DNA of 49,322 bases from positions 1 through 49,322 of the forward strand of contig SUWW01000020.1 in the NCBI GenBank assembly GCA_015061285.1, given 5' to 3'. Origin of the DNA: Bacteroidales bacterium. Lineage in GTDB: Bacteria; Bacteroidota; Bacteroidia; Bacteroidales; Marinilabiliaceae. This document shows positions 16,944 through 26,455 of the stretch, in pieces (position 1 is the first letter of the stretch; each line of letters starts with the position of its first letter). Both the position numbers and the translations under genes were made by a program. The notes beneath the pieces are model-generated. The model saw only the letters and a program-made list of their open reading frames with translations, did not search any database and was not told the origin of the DNA.

Positions 16944-18614
16944 CTACAAATCGTAGACTACTGTAGTGACAGAACGCGCACCAAACGTGATTTGAGCATT
17001 GTAGGAGCCTTGAGTGGTTCGGTGCAGATTGTTATTAGCATCTGTAACAAAGACCGACATCGATTTTGGAGCATCGGCATTTTTGAATGTTGCTTCAGTG
17101 GTAATGTCGATATTGTTCATATTTACATATACAGCAACAATCTGCGAATTGTCGCTCGATATGTATGCAGAACCAAGCAAGCCATTAAGTTCATTTGCAC
17201 CGTTAAGATCGATACGCTTGCTTCCTGGACGAACAAAGCGGCTATAGTTGCCAAGCACCCAAAGATTTTTATCGGCAGTGAGCGTACCGCCTTTCTTTAT
17301 GTCGCCATAGCTCTCGTCGCCAGAATCGCCCGCAGCATTCATACGTATTAGATAGAAACGATTCTTCTGACCCCATTTTTCTTGAGCGAACGCGGTCCAA
17401 TAACTCCAGCCTGCCATATTGCCATAGGCCAGATCGCAGTGAATAATTTTGCCCATATAGAGCGCTATATCCATCTTGGTAGCAGCATCGTAGCTAATAG
17501 GAAATCCTGCGGTTGCCGATGGTTCTTTGTCGAGCATCGACCACTCGGTTTGCATTGCATTTAATCCATATTCAGCTGCTGCATCGCGCACTGTCTCGCG
17601 TATGGTGGTTAGATCGTTGTTGGTAGTAAAAGTCCAATAGCTATGCCCTGCCACAATGGGAGCCACATGTTCAAGATCGCCAATGTAAGTATTGGTATTG
17701 GCTCTATTCCAGAAAGCATCAATTTGATTGTTGCCTCGAGCTTCGTTGCCAGCATACAGACATGTCAACTTAGCTGCCTCTGGTATAAGAATTTGCGAAG
17801 AGAGGCCTCGTTTTTCGACACTCGCATTAAGTTCACGAACGAGGTTAGCCACATTTTCGTTTTCCCACGGCGAGCCCTCTTGCCCATCGTTCCAATCGAA
17901 CTGAGGCTCATTCACAGGATCGATATAAGTAACATTATAACCATCGTTAGCAAAATGCTCTGTTACAGTGGCTAAGAACTCAGCAAAATCGTCGTAGCAA
18001 TCGTCTTTTAGGTTGCACTTTTGTCCACTACGATTCATGTTAGCAAGTCCGTTTTTGGTGTAATAGATTGGAGCCGAGTTGGAAAAGAGCAAAAAGTGAG
18101 GCACTCCATACTCTTTGGCTTTCTGCATAAACCACTGCTGACCATCGCAACGAGACCAATCGTAGGTGCCATCTTCGGATAGGAAACACTCTGCGCGACG
18201 CGTTTCGTCGTCGATGTTGCTGTTGCTGCCTTGCGTAGCACTGCCAGCACCGATATTTACACGCCAACACGAAAGACCTATGCCAGCAGGTTTTCCAGAC
18301 TGAGAAATCTCTTGACTAAAAAGCCACTCTGCAGCACGATTTTTTTGAGCTTCGGAAAAATAGTCGGCTACATATTCAGCCGTCCAGCAATCCGACGCGC
18401 CGAAATCTACTATTGTTTGATACGTCGTAGCAGCATCGATAACAATAGCAGTTGCTTTTACCTCATCATTGGTGGTAGTGGTGTCTGTAGTAGCAGGCTC
18501 GGTTGAAGTAGTATCGGTTGGTACAACCTCATTGGGAGCGGACACTTCGGTATTGTCTTTATCGCATCCCATAAGTATGGCTAATGCAGATATTAAGATT
18601 AAGTACATTTTCAT
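16944..18614 (-). CDS. GH30-family glycoside hydrolase lipoprotein
   Basis: A 556-residue surface lipoprotein with lipobox AILMGC (Cys17), a Thr-rich linker (about 30-50) and a GH30-type (beta/alpha)8 barrel with a beta-sandwich. The probable acid/base is Glu236 in DPVNEP and the probable nucleophile is Glu357 in MQTEWSM. GSAS-like and SNSAP segments also fit the family. Characterised GH30 enzymes of Bacteroidota polysaccharide loci include endo-beta-1,6-glucanases and beta-1,6-galactanases; which one this is cannot be decided by eye. It sits last in the Sus operon, behind a strong internal terminator, so it may be expressed at a lower level than SusC/SusD. Confidence 0.88.
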   Translation of the reverse strand: MKMYLILISALAILMGCDKDNTEVSAPNEVVPTDTTSTEPATTDTTTTNDEVKATAIVIDAATTYQTIVDFGASDCWTAEYVADYFSEAQKNRAAEWLFSQEISQSGKPAGIGLSCWRVNIGAGSATQGSNSNIDDETRRAECFLSEDGTYDWSRCDGQQWFMQKAKEYGVPHFLLFSNSAPIYYTKNGLANMNRSGQKCNLKDDCYDDFAEFLATVTEHFANDGYNVTYIDPVNEPQFDWNDGQEGSPWENENVANLVRELNASVEKRGLSSQILIPEAAKLTCLYAGNEARGNNQIDAFWNRANTNTYIGDLEHVAPIVAGHSYWTFTTNNDLTTIRETVRDAAAEYGLNAMQTEWSMLDKEPSATAGFPISYDAATKMDIALYMGKIIHCDLAYGNMAGWSYWTAFAQEKWGQKNRFYLIRMNAAGDSGDESYGDIKKGGTLTADKNLWVLGNYSRFVRPGSKRIDLNGANELNGLLGSAYISSDNSQIVAVYVNMNNIDITTEATFKNADAPKSMSVFVTDANNNLHRTTQGSYNAQITFGARSVTTVVYDL

Positions 18615-18664
18615 GAGTAATAGTTACTATTTAGTGTATATGCATTACGAGTTGATAATTACAA

Positions 18665-18710
18665 AAAACGAGTTACGAGATTGAAGAAACAAAGTCTCGT
18701 AACTCGTTTT
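18665..18710 (-). terminator. Perfect 16-bp hairpin terminator inside the Sus operon
   Basis: AAAACGAGTTACGAGA (18665-18680) pairs without mismatch with TCTCGTAACTCGTTTT (18695-18710), and the minus strand continues into a T run. It lies between the SusD stop and the GH30 start. Words of the stem (CGAGTTACGAG) are shared with the repeat block at 27611-27665. Confidence 0.85.
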
Positions 18711-18729
18711 AGAAATATAAATTAATCAA

Positions 18730-20370
18730 TTAGTAACCAGGATTTTGAGAAATAGAGCCATTGCTTCTGTCGATTTCTGCTTGCGGAATAGGCCAGAGTT
18801 CGTGGCGACCTTCTACAAAGAGATGACCTTCGTTAGATGGTTCTTTAGTGTTCTTAACTTCCCATTCATCGGTCGACGTAGCGTTGTAGCGAACAAACTC
18901 ACCATTTTCGCCCATAACGCAAGCGATTCTTGGTTTGTTTTGTACAGGGTCTATCTCACGACGTAGGTCGTAGAGACGCATACCTTCGCCAGCAAGTTCC
19001 AGACGGCGCTCTTTCCAAATGGCATAAAGAAGGTCGTTGCCACTAATACCGGTCTTAGCTGACAGACCAACTCGAGCACGAATTGTGTTGATGTCGGCAA
19101 GTGCTTGAGCCGTTTCGCCTTTATAGTATGCAGCCTCGGCACGAGTAAGATACATTTCAGCCAAGCGTATGCAAATCAGATCCAAGGGCACTTTGCCATC
19201 AATTTTGCCTGCTGCAGCGAGTTCTTGGCGCATTGCAATAGGCACATAGAACTTACGCCATACGCGGCACGACTTGTTGTCGCTAGTATCGAATTTATAT
19301 TCAGGGTTAAGGTCTTCGTCACCATAGACAGGTTCGCCATACTTAACAATGGTGCTCTTACGGCGAATGTCATCACCTTCGCTGATATAGGCTTGCTCAA
19401 GGTTAGAAGTAGGAACGCACCAGCCCCAACCATCCATTGCTTTATTAGCTTCCAAATCATCATTGCTCCATACTTCGCCACGAGCTGCCGTAACGGTCGG
19501 TATACGTGCACCCACTGCATAGCTTTGGTTGCTATTGGCTTGTATTTCGAAAATCGATTCTTTCCCGTTGTGGTTATACACACTCCAGATGTTGATAAAA
19601 TCTTCTTCGAGAGCGTAGCGGCCGCTATTGATGACTTTGTCGGCATAGGTATATGCATTTTCATAATCGCCCATAAATAGGTAAGTACGAGCCAAGAGAG
19701 CTTCACAAGCACCACTCGTCACGCGACCTTTGTCGACGCCAGTCCATTCGCTTGGGAGAAGTTCGGCTGCTTCCTTGAGGTCTTTCACAATCTGAGCATA
19801 TACATCGGCTTTAGGCGAACGAACCATAGCGAAATTATTATTATTACTTGTACCAATAATAGGTTCGGTAATAAGTACCACATCACCAAAGTTCTGAACA
19901 AGTTCCCAATATGAATATGCGCGGAAGAACTTTGCTTGTCCTATGCACTGATTCTTTACAGTTTCGCTCACTGGAGAATCTTGAATACGCTTTATCAGAG
20001 TGTTGGCTGTACTAATATTCTGATATTTATAATAATAGAAATTATACAAACCATCAGGAGTATTAGTAGCCGTAACAGTGTAGTGAGCAAATGGATAATA
20101 TGCCGAGTTGTCTTGTCCGAGGTTACCCATCCAAGCATCGTCAGTAGCGGTTTCGTTTATCAAACGAAGGAGCTGCTGCCACCAGTCGTGCCAATATGAG
20201 AAACCTACATATAGGCTACCAGTGAAGGCTTCGCACTCTTCGGCAGTAGCAAAATAGTCATCCAAATTCTCAACACCATTCTGAGGAGTAGTTATAAAAT
20301 CTTCACTGCACGATGGCGACATAAATCCCAATATGGCAGCCAGTGGAAATATTTTTATTGTAGTTTTCAT
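18730..20370 (-). CDS. SusD/RagB-family nutrient-binding lipoprotein
   Basis: A 546-residue outer-membrane lipoprotein, with signal peptide and lipobox MSPSC (Cys20). It shows the SusD pattern: an N-terminal FITTPQNGVENLDDYF segment, TPR-like helices (AKFFRAYSYWELVQNFGDVVLI, a family hallmark), and the C-terminal ELAGEGMRLYDLRRE block with a closing PIPQAEIDRSNG...QNPGY. It caps the SusC transporter and captures glycan at the cell surface. The gene starts 14 bases after susC. The glycan is unknown. Confidence 0.97.
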   Translation of the reverse strand: MKTTIKIFPLAAILGFMSPSCSEDFITTPQNGVENLDDYFATAEECEAFTGSLYVGFSYWHDWWQQLLRLINETATDDAWMGNLGQDNSAYYPFAHYTVTATNTPDGLYNFYYYKYQNISTANTLIKRIQDSPVSETVKNQCIGQAKFFRAYSYWELVQNFGDVVLITEPIIGTSNNNNFAMVRSPKADVYAQIVKDLKEAAELLPSEWTGVDKGRVTSGACEALLARTYLFMGDYENAYTYADKVINSGRYALEEDFINIWSVYNHNGKESIFEIQANSNQSYAVGARIPTVTAARGEVWSNDDLEANKAMDGWGWCVPTSNLEQAYISEGDDIRRKSTIVKYGEPVYGDEDLNPEYKFDTSDNKSCRVWRKFYVPIAMRQELAAAGKIDGKVPLDLICIRLAEMYLTRAEAAYYKGETAQALADINTIRARVGLSAKTGISGNDLLYAIWKERRLELAGEGMRLYDLRREIDPVQNKPRIACVMGENGEFVRYNATSTDEWEVKNTKEPSNEGHLFVEGRHELWPIPQAEIDRSNGSISQNPGY

Positions 20371-20384
20371 TGTCGTAGTAGTTT

Positions 20385-23300
20385 TTAGAATGTCACATTA
20401 AGTCCGAACAACCAAGTGCGTTGCATAGGATATGCAAATTCTTGGAAACCATATTCCATAGGAGCGAAGTTGGTTTCAGGATCTACACCTGTAAACTTGG
20501 TCCAAGTATGGAGATTCTGTGCCGATACTGAGAATCGAGCGCTATTGATATGCAGTTTTGCACAAACTGGCTGAGAAAGTGAGTATCCAACTTGAATATC
20601 TTTCAGACGTAGATATGAAGCGTCTTCAACGAAGAAATCAGAGAACTTAGTGTAGTTTCCGTTGTTATCGTTGTAAGAGAGTATTGGCAAATAGTTGCTT
20701 GTGCCCTCTCCGTGCCAGCATTTGCTGAGGGCATCGCTTGCAAGGTTGGTTTGGCTCGACGCGTTGTATTTATCGATGAGAAGCCAATTGACAACGTCGT
20801 TGCCATAGCTGAAGTAGAGGTTCAAACCGAAGTCTACAGTTCCTGCATTGTCGAGCTCATACGATAGGTTTGCATTGAAACCACCAGTGAAATCAGGGAA
20901 TGGCGAACCTATCTTCACGCGGTCATTAGCATTAATAGCACCATCGTTGTTGACATCGACAAAGCGAATATCGCCAGGGCGTGCATATTGCTGAAGGAAT
21001 TCACCATACTCATTGGTATAGCTTCTAACATCTGTCTCGTTTTGGAACAAGCCTGCGGTTTTGAAGCCATAGAAATAACCAGGTTCATCACCAATAACCA
21101 TTCGTGTTGTTTCTTGGTCGTTCCATTTGTGACCGAGGATTTCTTCAGTGCCAGCAAGTTTGTTCATCTTCATTTTAGCGGTCGACATGTTGAAGTTGAG
21201 GTCGACACGGAGTTTGTCGAACGTGTTGCGATAGTTGACTGCGAAATCAATACCCTTAGCTTCCATATCGCCGATGTTGGTCCAAATGTTACCCCAACTT
21301 GGGAAACCTGCATAATATGGATAGGTCCTTTGGAAGAGCATATCCTTAGTGGTCTTCTTATAGAGTTCGACGCTTGCGGTGAGTTGTTGTTGGAAAAGAC
21401 CAACTTCTACACCCACGTTGAGTTCCTCGATAATCTCCCACTTAATATCCTCGTTCTTCATGGTGCTCATACCAGTAACACTCGAAACGTACTCAGAATC
21501 GAACGAATAATAGTCGGTGCCAAGTTTTGATAGGTAGACATCCGATGGTAAATTTTGGTTACCTACGTTACCCCAACCAGCTATAAGTTTAGCATCGCTA
21601 ATTATTTCATTGTCGATAAGGAATGCCTCGCGGCTAAAACGCCATGCTGCTGAGAACGATGGGAAGAATGCCCACTTGTTCTTGTCGAGGAATTTCGAAG
21701 AACCATCGTAACGGCCAGTAGCAGTGATGAGGTAACGATCGTCGTAGTTGTACGTCAAACGACCGATATATGAAACTATCGAGTTGGTATACTCATTACC
21801 AGAAGCTTTTTGTACAGTACCATTACTACCATCGAGTTGACGCATGGTCTCAGTAGTGCTTGGATAGCCTTCGCGATAGCCTTGCAAATATTCACGGTTT
21901 TGCTCTTCGGCTGTCATACCTACCATCACACTACCATGATGCTCTTCGATGTTGAGGTCGTATTGAGCGGTGTTTTGCCAACTCCAATTGAAATCGGTAA
22001 CAGTCTTGCGATCAACATTTGTTACGGCATTGAATTCGTGTGAAGCATCGATAACAAATTCAGGGTTGAACGACTTTGTCATCTCTTGGTTATAGTTTGC
22101 GCTTATCTGCGAACGAATCGAAAGGCCTTCAATTGGCGTAACGTTCACATAACCATTAGCAGTGATGCCATAGTTTTTACCACCATTACCATCTTGACGC
22201 GATTCGCGAGCAACAGGGTTCCAAGTGTAAGTATACTTAGAGCGGCTGTAGATGCTGTACTCGTTTTCGGTGCCATCAAGTTGGTCTGCGCTCTTTTTAG
22301 GAGCTGTGGTAGGGTCGATTTGCAAATAGTCGCCATACCAATTAGGTGTGTTATCCCATTTCTCGTGGCGAGGGTTAAGGTCTGCGCCGAGTTTCAACCA
22401 TTCTGTGAGTTTCCAATCGTTATTTACACGCAAAGTAAAACGTTCCCAATTTCCTACATTGTAGAACGACTCTTGACGGAAATATGAGAAAGTTGCATTG
22501 TATTGATGTTTCTCATCGCCACCATTCATACTTATGCTTGCGTTGATTTCTGGAGCAAAGTCGCGAATGCCAAGGCTCCACCAATCGGTGTCGGCAAGAT
22601 CTTTAGCTGTAGCCTCATCAATGAGTTGACCTGCTCCACTATTTTTATAAGCAGTGTTCATAGCCTCAATATATCCAGCCTTGTTGAGCACATTGTATGG
22701 CTTCTTCACGTGCTGAATGCCATAGGTGAAGTTCACATTGTATTGAGTGTCGCCAACTTTACCACGCTTTGTAGTTATGATTATGACACCAGCCGATGCA
22801 CGAGTACCGTAAATAGCGGCAGCCGACGCATCTTTCAAAATATCTATGCTCTCAATATCTTCTGAGCTAAGGAAGTTGATGTTGCCATTACCATCGGTAT
22901 TTACAATGGGCACACCATCGACAACATAGAGTGGCGAAGTGCTCGAGTTGATAGTAGTGAAGCCACGCACAAGCACTGTTGGCGTACCGCCAGGAGCACC
23001 ATTGTTGGATATAACTTGCACACCAGCAGCCTTACCTTGAATTGCTGTAGCTACGTTGCCTTGTGTCTCTTTGCGAAGGTCTTCGCCCTTGACAGAAACA
23101 ATTGATGTGGTAATATCGGATTTCTTTTGTGTACCATAACCAACCACAACAATATCATCAAGGTCGAGCCAATCGGCTTCGAGATTGAAATCTATTTTTG
23201 TTTGACCATCAACAGGAATCTCCTGATTTACATAGCCAAGCATCGTTATTGCCAAAACTGCGTCGGGCGCTACTGATATGGTATAGTTACCATCCAAGTC

Positions 23301-23459
23301 GGTTACAGTGCCTTGCGAAGTGCCTTTTATTACGATGGCTGCACCTGCTACTGGTGCACCAGTATCATCGATAACACGTCCGCTAACCTCGACTTTTTGC
23401 TGAGCAAATGCCACTGTGCACGAGAGCAACAATGTGGCTATTAATGTCTTGATTTTCAT
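20385..23459 (-). CDS. SusC/RagA-family TonB-dependent glycan transporter
   Basis: A 1024-residue outer-membrane protein. In order: signal peptide (cleaved near AFAQ), a carboxypeptidase-regulatory-like domain (VSGRVIDDTGAPVAGAAIVIKGT, about 25-100), a TonB box region (DDIVVVGYGTQKKSD), a plug domain (VVDGVPIVNTDG; SIDILKDASAAAIYGTRA, the family signature) and a 22-strand barrel ending in a terminal aromatic residue. It imports oligosaccharides together with the SusD partner, using energy from TonB-ExbBD. No anti-sigma N-terminal extension is present, so it is not an ECF-regulated signalling transporter. Confidence 0.98.
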   Translation of the reverse strand: MKIKTLIATLLLSCTVAFAQQKVEVSGRVIDDTGAPVAGAAIVIKGTSQGTVTDLDGNYTISVAPDAVLAITMLGYVNQEIPVDGQTKIDFNLEADWLDLDDIVVVGYGTQKKSDITTSIVSVKGEDLRKETQGNVATAIQGKAAGVQVISNNGAPGGTPTVLVRGFTTINSSTSPLYVVDGVPIVNTDGNGNINFLSSEDIESIDILKDASAAAIYGTRASAGVIIITTKRGKVGDTQYNVNFTYGIQHVKKPYNVLNKAGYIEAMNTAYKNSGAGQLIDEATAKDLADTDWWSLGIRDFAPEINASISMNGGDEKHQYNATFSYFRQESFYNVGNWERFTLRVNNDWKLTEWLKLGADLNPRHEKWDNTPNWYGDYLQIDPTTAPKKSADQLDGTENEYSIYSRSKYTYTWNPVARESRQDGNGGKNYGITANGYVNVTPIEGLSIRSQISANYNQEMTKSFNPEFVIDASHEFNAVTNVDRKTVTDFNWSWQNTAQYDLNIEEHHGSVMVGMTAEEQNREYLQGYREGYPSTTETMRQLDGSNGTVQKASGNEYTNSIVSYIGRLTYNYDDRYLITATGRYDGSSKFLDKNKWAFFPSFSAAWRFSREAFLIDNEIISDAKLIAGWGNVGNQNLPSDVYLSKLGTDYYSFDSEYVSSVTGMSTMKNEDIKWEIIEELNVGVEVGLFQQQLTASVELYKKTTKDMLFQRTYPYYAGFPSWGNIWTNIGDMEAKGIDFAVNYRNTFDKLRVDLNFNMSTAKMKMNKLAGTEEILGHKWNDQETTRMVIGDEPGYFYGFKTAGLFQNETDVRSYTNEYGEFLQQYARPGDIRFVDVNNDGAINANDRVKIGSPFPDFTGGFNANLSYELDNAGTVDFGLNLYFSYGNDVVNWLLIDKYNASSQTNLASDALSKCWHGEGTSNYLPILSYNDNNGNYTKFSDFFVEDASYLRLKDIQVGYSLSQPVCAKLHINSARFSVSAQNLHTWTKFTGVDPETNFAPMEYGFQEFAYPMQRTWLFGLNVTF

Positions 23460-23486
23460 ATCGTACTTGTATATTTATTTTGATAC

Positions 23487-24998
23487 TCAGTCTATTAAGA
23501 TAAATTTAGAACGCAGCAAAGCAGTATCGAACACAAATCGATATTTACCCGTTTTAGGTACAACGACCTTTGTCATATTGACACCGCCATTGCGTGTGTT
23601 GTATTCGTTTTCTTTTGAATCGTTATCACCACTTTCAAAACGGAAGAATGGTTCTGGCCACCAGCCCCAATCATGACGAGGCGTAATGGTAAACTCTACT
23701 TCTGATTGGGCTTCAAGTTGTGTCTCACCAGTCCAGATATATGGGTTTGTCTTGTCTTGCGTCAGAACGAGAGCATTGGAAGTCGACCAATTTCCAATGT
23801 TTGGAAAGCCCGAACCTGCAAGAGCCAATTCGAACGATGATGTATAATCTTGAGCATCATCAAGATAATATTGAATGCCAGATGGCAGCGGATTGGCTGT
23901 TTTGAGACTAGCTTGCTTGTATGCACCATTAGCTTCAGGTGCGCCTGGCTCAACAACTTTGGGCTCCCATTTTTCTACACTATAAGACCACTCTTTTGTA
24001 TTGATTTTTATTTCATAGTATCCTACTTCAGGCAAAACAATAGGCTCTGTAGCATCATATTCACTACCCAATTTGCTCTTATCGTTAACATCAGCAGCAA
24101 AGCAAACAGGGTCGAAATTCGTCTTCTGAGGAAGGATTCGAATTCCTTGATTTGCTTTCGATGCATAGTAATGAGCTACGTATGTGAAAGGCTCTGTGCC
24201 ATGGTCGATGAGCATTGGCACACCAAAAAGGTCGGAGTTGAGTTCGTCGGCTGTTTCTACATCGCTCAAATACAATTTAGGAAAGTCTATCAACTCAGAT
24301 ACGTTAATAACACACTCTTTCGACGTTGTGTAACCTGTAGTGTCGGTAAGTTCAACCACCATTTCATACTCTGCAAGTTTCGATGGTACACTGATAAACT
24401 CACTATACACATATTTCTTTGCATCAGCGAATTGTGTTACTTCACTATTGTAATCAAGGTCTGGAATAGATATGCTAATCTTTCCCAAAGCCTTATCGTC
24501 GATAGCAGTAAATCCAAGCTTCAATTTTGTCTCGTCTTTGAGCAATACAAATATTTCATCACTTGGAGCTACGGAGAACGAAGGTGCAGTGAAGTCGCCA
24601 TTCATCTGAATTGTAAGGTTTTGCGTAGTTTCATTTCCGAGAACATCGGTAGCTGTTACAGTAACTACTGTCTTGTCTGTCTCGACGAAAGTCGTATCCG
24701 GCTTATAGCCATATTTCAATTGATATTCGTTCAGAACTTCCTTGTGTGTAGCTATGAGATCTATTGTCTTGTCGAGATAGAACTCATCGTTTACTAATCG
24801 TATAGACTTCAATCCATCGTTGTCTTTGATTGTTGCCTCGATTGTGAACTGTCTACCGGGCTCCGCTAAAATTTTGCTTTCCATGGAAATGGTTGGCAGA
24901 GCCCCATCAACCACTGCGTACGATGTTTCATCGTCGTCGCACGCAAACAGCATTGCCGCTGTTCCAAGTGCGAGCGCTTGTAAAAAGATCTTATTCAT
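23487..24998 (-). CDS. SusE/SusF-like surface glycan-binding lipoprotein
   Basis: A 503-residue lipoprotein with lipobox MLFAC (Cys20) followed by DDDE, a typical surface-export signal in Bacteroidota. Two or three Ig/cadherin-like beta domains follow (for example ATIKDNDGLKSIRLVND and FTAIDDKALGKISISI). A C-terminal starch-binding-like beta-sandwich is rich in tryptophan (HDWGWWPEPFFRFESGD). I infer that it binds the glycan at the surface. The gene is unusual in being first in the operon, 27 bases upstream of susC, whereas such genes normally follow susD. Confidence 0.75.
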   Translation of the reverse strand: MNKIFLQALALGTAAMLFACDDDETSYAVVDGALPTISMESKILAEPGRQFTIEATIKDNDGLKSIRLVNDEFYLDKTIDLIATHKEVLNEYQLKYGYKPDTTFVETDKTVVTVTATDVLGNETTQNLTIQMNGDFTAPSFSVAPSDEIFVLLKDETKLKLGFTAIDDKALGKISISIPDLDYNSEVTQFADAKKYVYSEFISVPSKLAEYEMVVELTDTTGYTTSKECVINVSELIDFPKLYLSDVETADELNSDLFGVPMLIDHGTEPFTYVAHYYASKANQGIRILPQKTNFDPVCFAADVNDKSKLGSEYDATEPIVLPEVGYYEIKINTKEWSYSVEKWEPKVVEPGAPEANGAYKQASLKTANPLPSGIQYYLDDAQDYTSSFELALAGSGFPNIGNWSTSNALVLTQDKTNPYIWTGETQLEAQSEVEFTITPRHDWGWWPEPFFRFESGDNDSKENEYNTRNGGVNMTKVVVPKTGKYRFVFDTALLRSKFILID

Positions 24999-25007
24999 AC
25001 CGTGTTA

Positions 25008-25600
25008 ATAAATAAATTAGTAATTGGCTTCTACGATTATCACTCATAAACGTTTCAAATCGTATGTCGCTAATTTATTCTGTTGCAAATGCCCAAAAGC
25101 GACATGCAACGTTCAAGTATGAGATATAAATCGTTCGAGATATTTTAATTGTGTTAATTTGCCAACCGACGCTATGAGCCACAAATCGGTCAATTAAGAA
25201 AAAAAACATTCCAGCTGAAACCGTTATATATCAACGTATTACACTGGCAATTATCCAGCCACAATTCGTGGTCTATTTCTATCCTCAAAAGCAAGATTTT
25301 CGTTTGAAGTATATGCTCCTAATAGTGTTAATAATTACAAAATAGTTGCATTTTTCCATCATAAAGCTGCTTTAGCCACTCTTCAAAAGCAAAAAAATAC
25401 GCACAAATACGTATGTATAAAAGCATTATAAGCAGCCCCCCTTGCAACGCAAAACGACAAAAAGTCACCCCTGCAAGGAAAATTGCGCGTATGTTTTATC
25501 GCTTTCGTCTTCGTCCATAACTATTTTGAACGCCAATGCTTGTCCGAATGATATATCTCTCTGTAGTATAGCTATATGACGATTTATACGTATTAATTAT
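25008..25600. other. Intergenic region upstream of the Sus operon
   Basis: About 590 bases without a convincing gene. It is AT-rich near the Sus side, and there is no perfect TAnnTTTG box on the minus strand. CCTTGCA (25440-25446) and TGCAAGG (25471-25477) form a weak inverted repeat. It should contain the promoter and any regulator site of the polysaccharide operon, but I cannot point to one. No hybrid two-component or sigma/anti-sigma gene is adjacent. Confidence 0.6.
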
Positions 25601-26380
25601 TTACCATTCAAAGGTTGCCCATCTGTCGCTAATCTGAGGGAAGAAGAACGCCCAAAGTTTACCTCGTATGGAGTGCTTTTTCATCTCTTCGTTGAAGCTA
25701 TGCTCGTCTACTAAACGAACTCCATCAACAAGATCTGCAATCTCTTGCCCATTTTTGCTTCCACTCTTGAACACAGCGTTTGTATTCCTTACCGTATCGT
25801 GGAATTTCTGTCGTTTTACAAATAGCGAACTGCTTTGCTCTGCAATGAGCGTCGCATGAGGGAAGGCATCTTTGCATATTTCTATCACAGTCTGTATTTC
25901 GCGCTTCGATAGATACATAAACAAGCCTTCAGCTATAAGAATAGTCTTCTTGCCTTTAGGAATAGTGTTGGTCCAAGAACTATCAAGCACATTTCCAGTA
26001 ATCATCGAAACACGGTCGCGTTTAGGAATAACCTTTTTGCGTATTTCTATAGAATTAGGCAAGTCGACATCAAACCAAAGTATTTTCCCATTGTCGACAC
26101 GCGAAAAACGGTTGTCGAATCCAGTACCAAGATTCACAATCACAGCGTCGGGCCACTCGGCAATAAGGGCCTTGAGCTGCCTATCGAGCATCACAGTACG
26201 TGCAATAACACCTTCGTGTGATAAGAATTTATCATACGGCGCAGTGTCTATTTCAAGTGTATCTATTATCTCCACTGCCACTTCGTCCTTTATGCGAGCA
26301 TTCGAACGCTTAGTCTCATTGGCTCTGATAGATAGAGGAATGAGAGCTGTAGTTTCAATATCACCAAGTTGTATTTTCAT
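25601..26380 (-). CDS. SAM-dependent methyltransferase, leucine carboxyl methyltransferase family
   Basis: A 259-residue class I methyltransferase of the LCMT/TcmP family. The SAM-binding motif I is VIVNLGTGFDNRF, and the following acidic FDVDLP is where the family holds its ribose contact. Family segments LIAEGLFMYLSKREIQ and the N-terminal SIRANETKRSNARIKD also fit. Bacterial members methylate carboxylates or hydroxyls in mostly unknown substrates. The ATG at 26380 is preferred over an upstream TTG. It lies 75 bases after the cystathionine gamma-lyase-like gene and is probably in the same transcript. Confidence 0.8.
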   Translation of the reverse strand: MKIQLGDIETTALIPLSIRANETKRSNARIKDEVAVEIIDTLEIDTAPYDKFLSHEGVIARTVMLDRQLKALIAEWPDAVIVNLGTGFDNRFSRVDNGKILWFDVDLPNSIEIRKKVIPKRDRVSMITGNVLDSSWTNTIPKGKKTILIAEGLFMYLSKREIQTVIEICKDAFPHATLIAEQSSSLFVKRQKFHDTVRNTNAVFKSGSKNGQEIADLVDGVRLVDEHSFNEEMKKHSIRGKLWAFFFPQISDRWATFEW

Positions 26381-26455
26381 AGTATTCAAATAATTTGGAA
26401 GTTGAAATTATATATGTATGAACGATGTCAACTGAGGCGAGAGCAGTAGTTATAG

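Noticed and set aside
25480-25600. Short open frame on the minus strand ending AQFSLQG, downstream of the methyltransferase gene
   Set aside because: It has no start codon near its beginning, only a short ATG-initiated tail, and no recognisable family; possibly a gene remnant, but unsupported.
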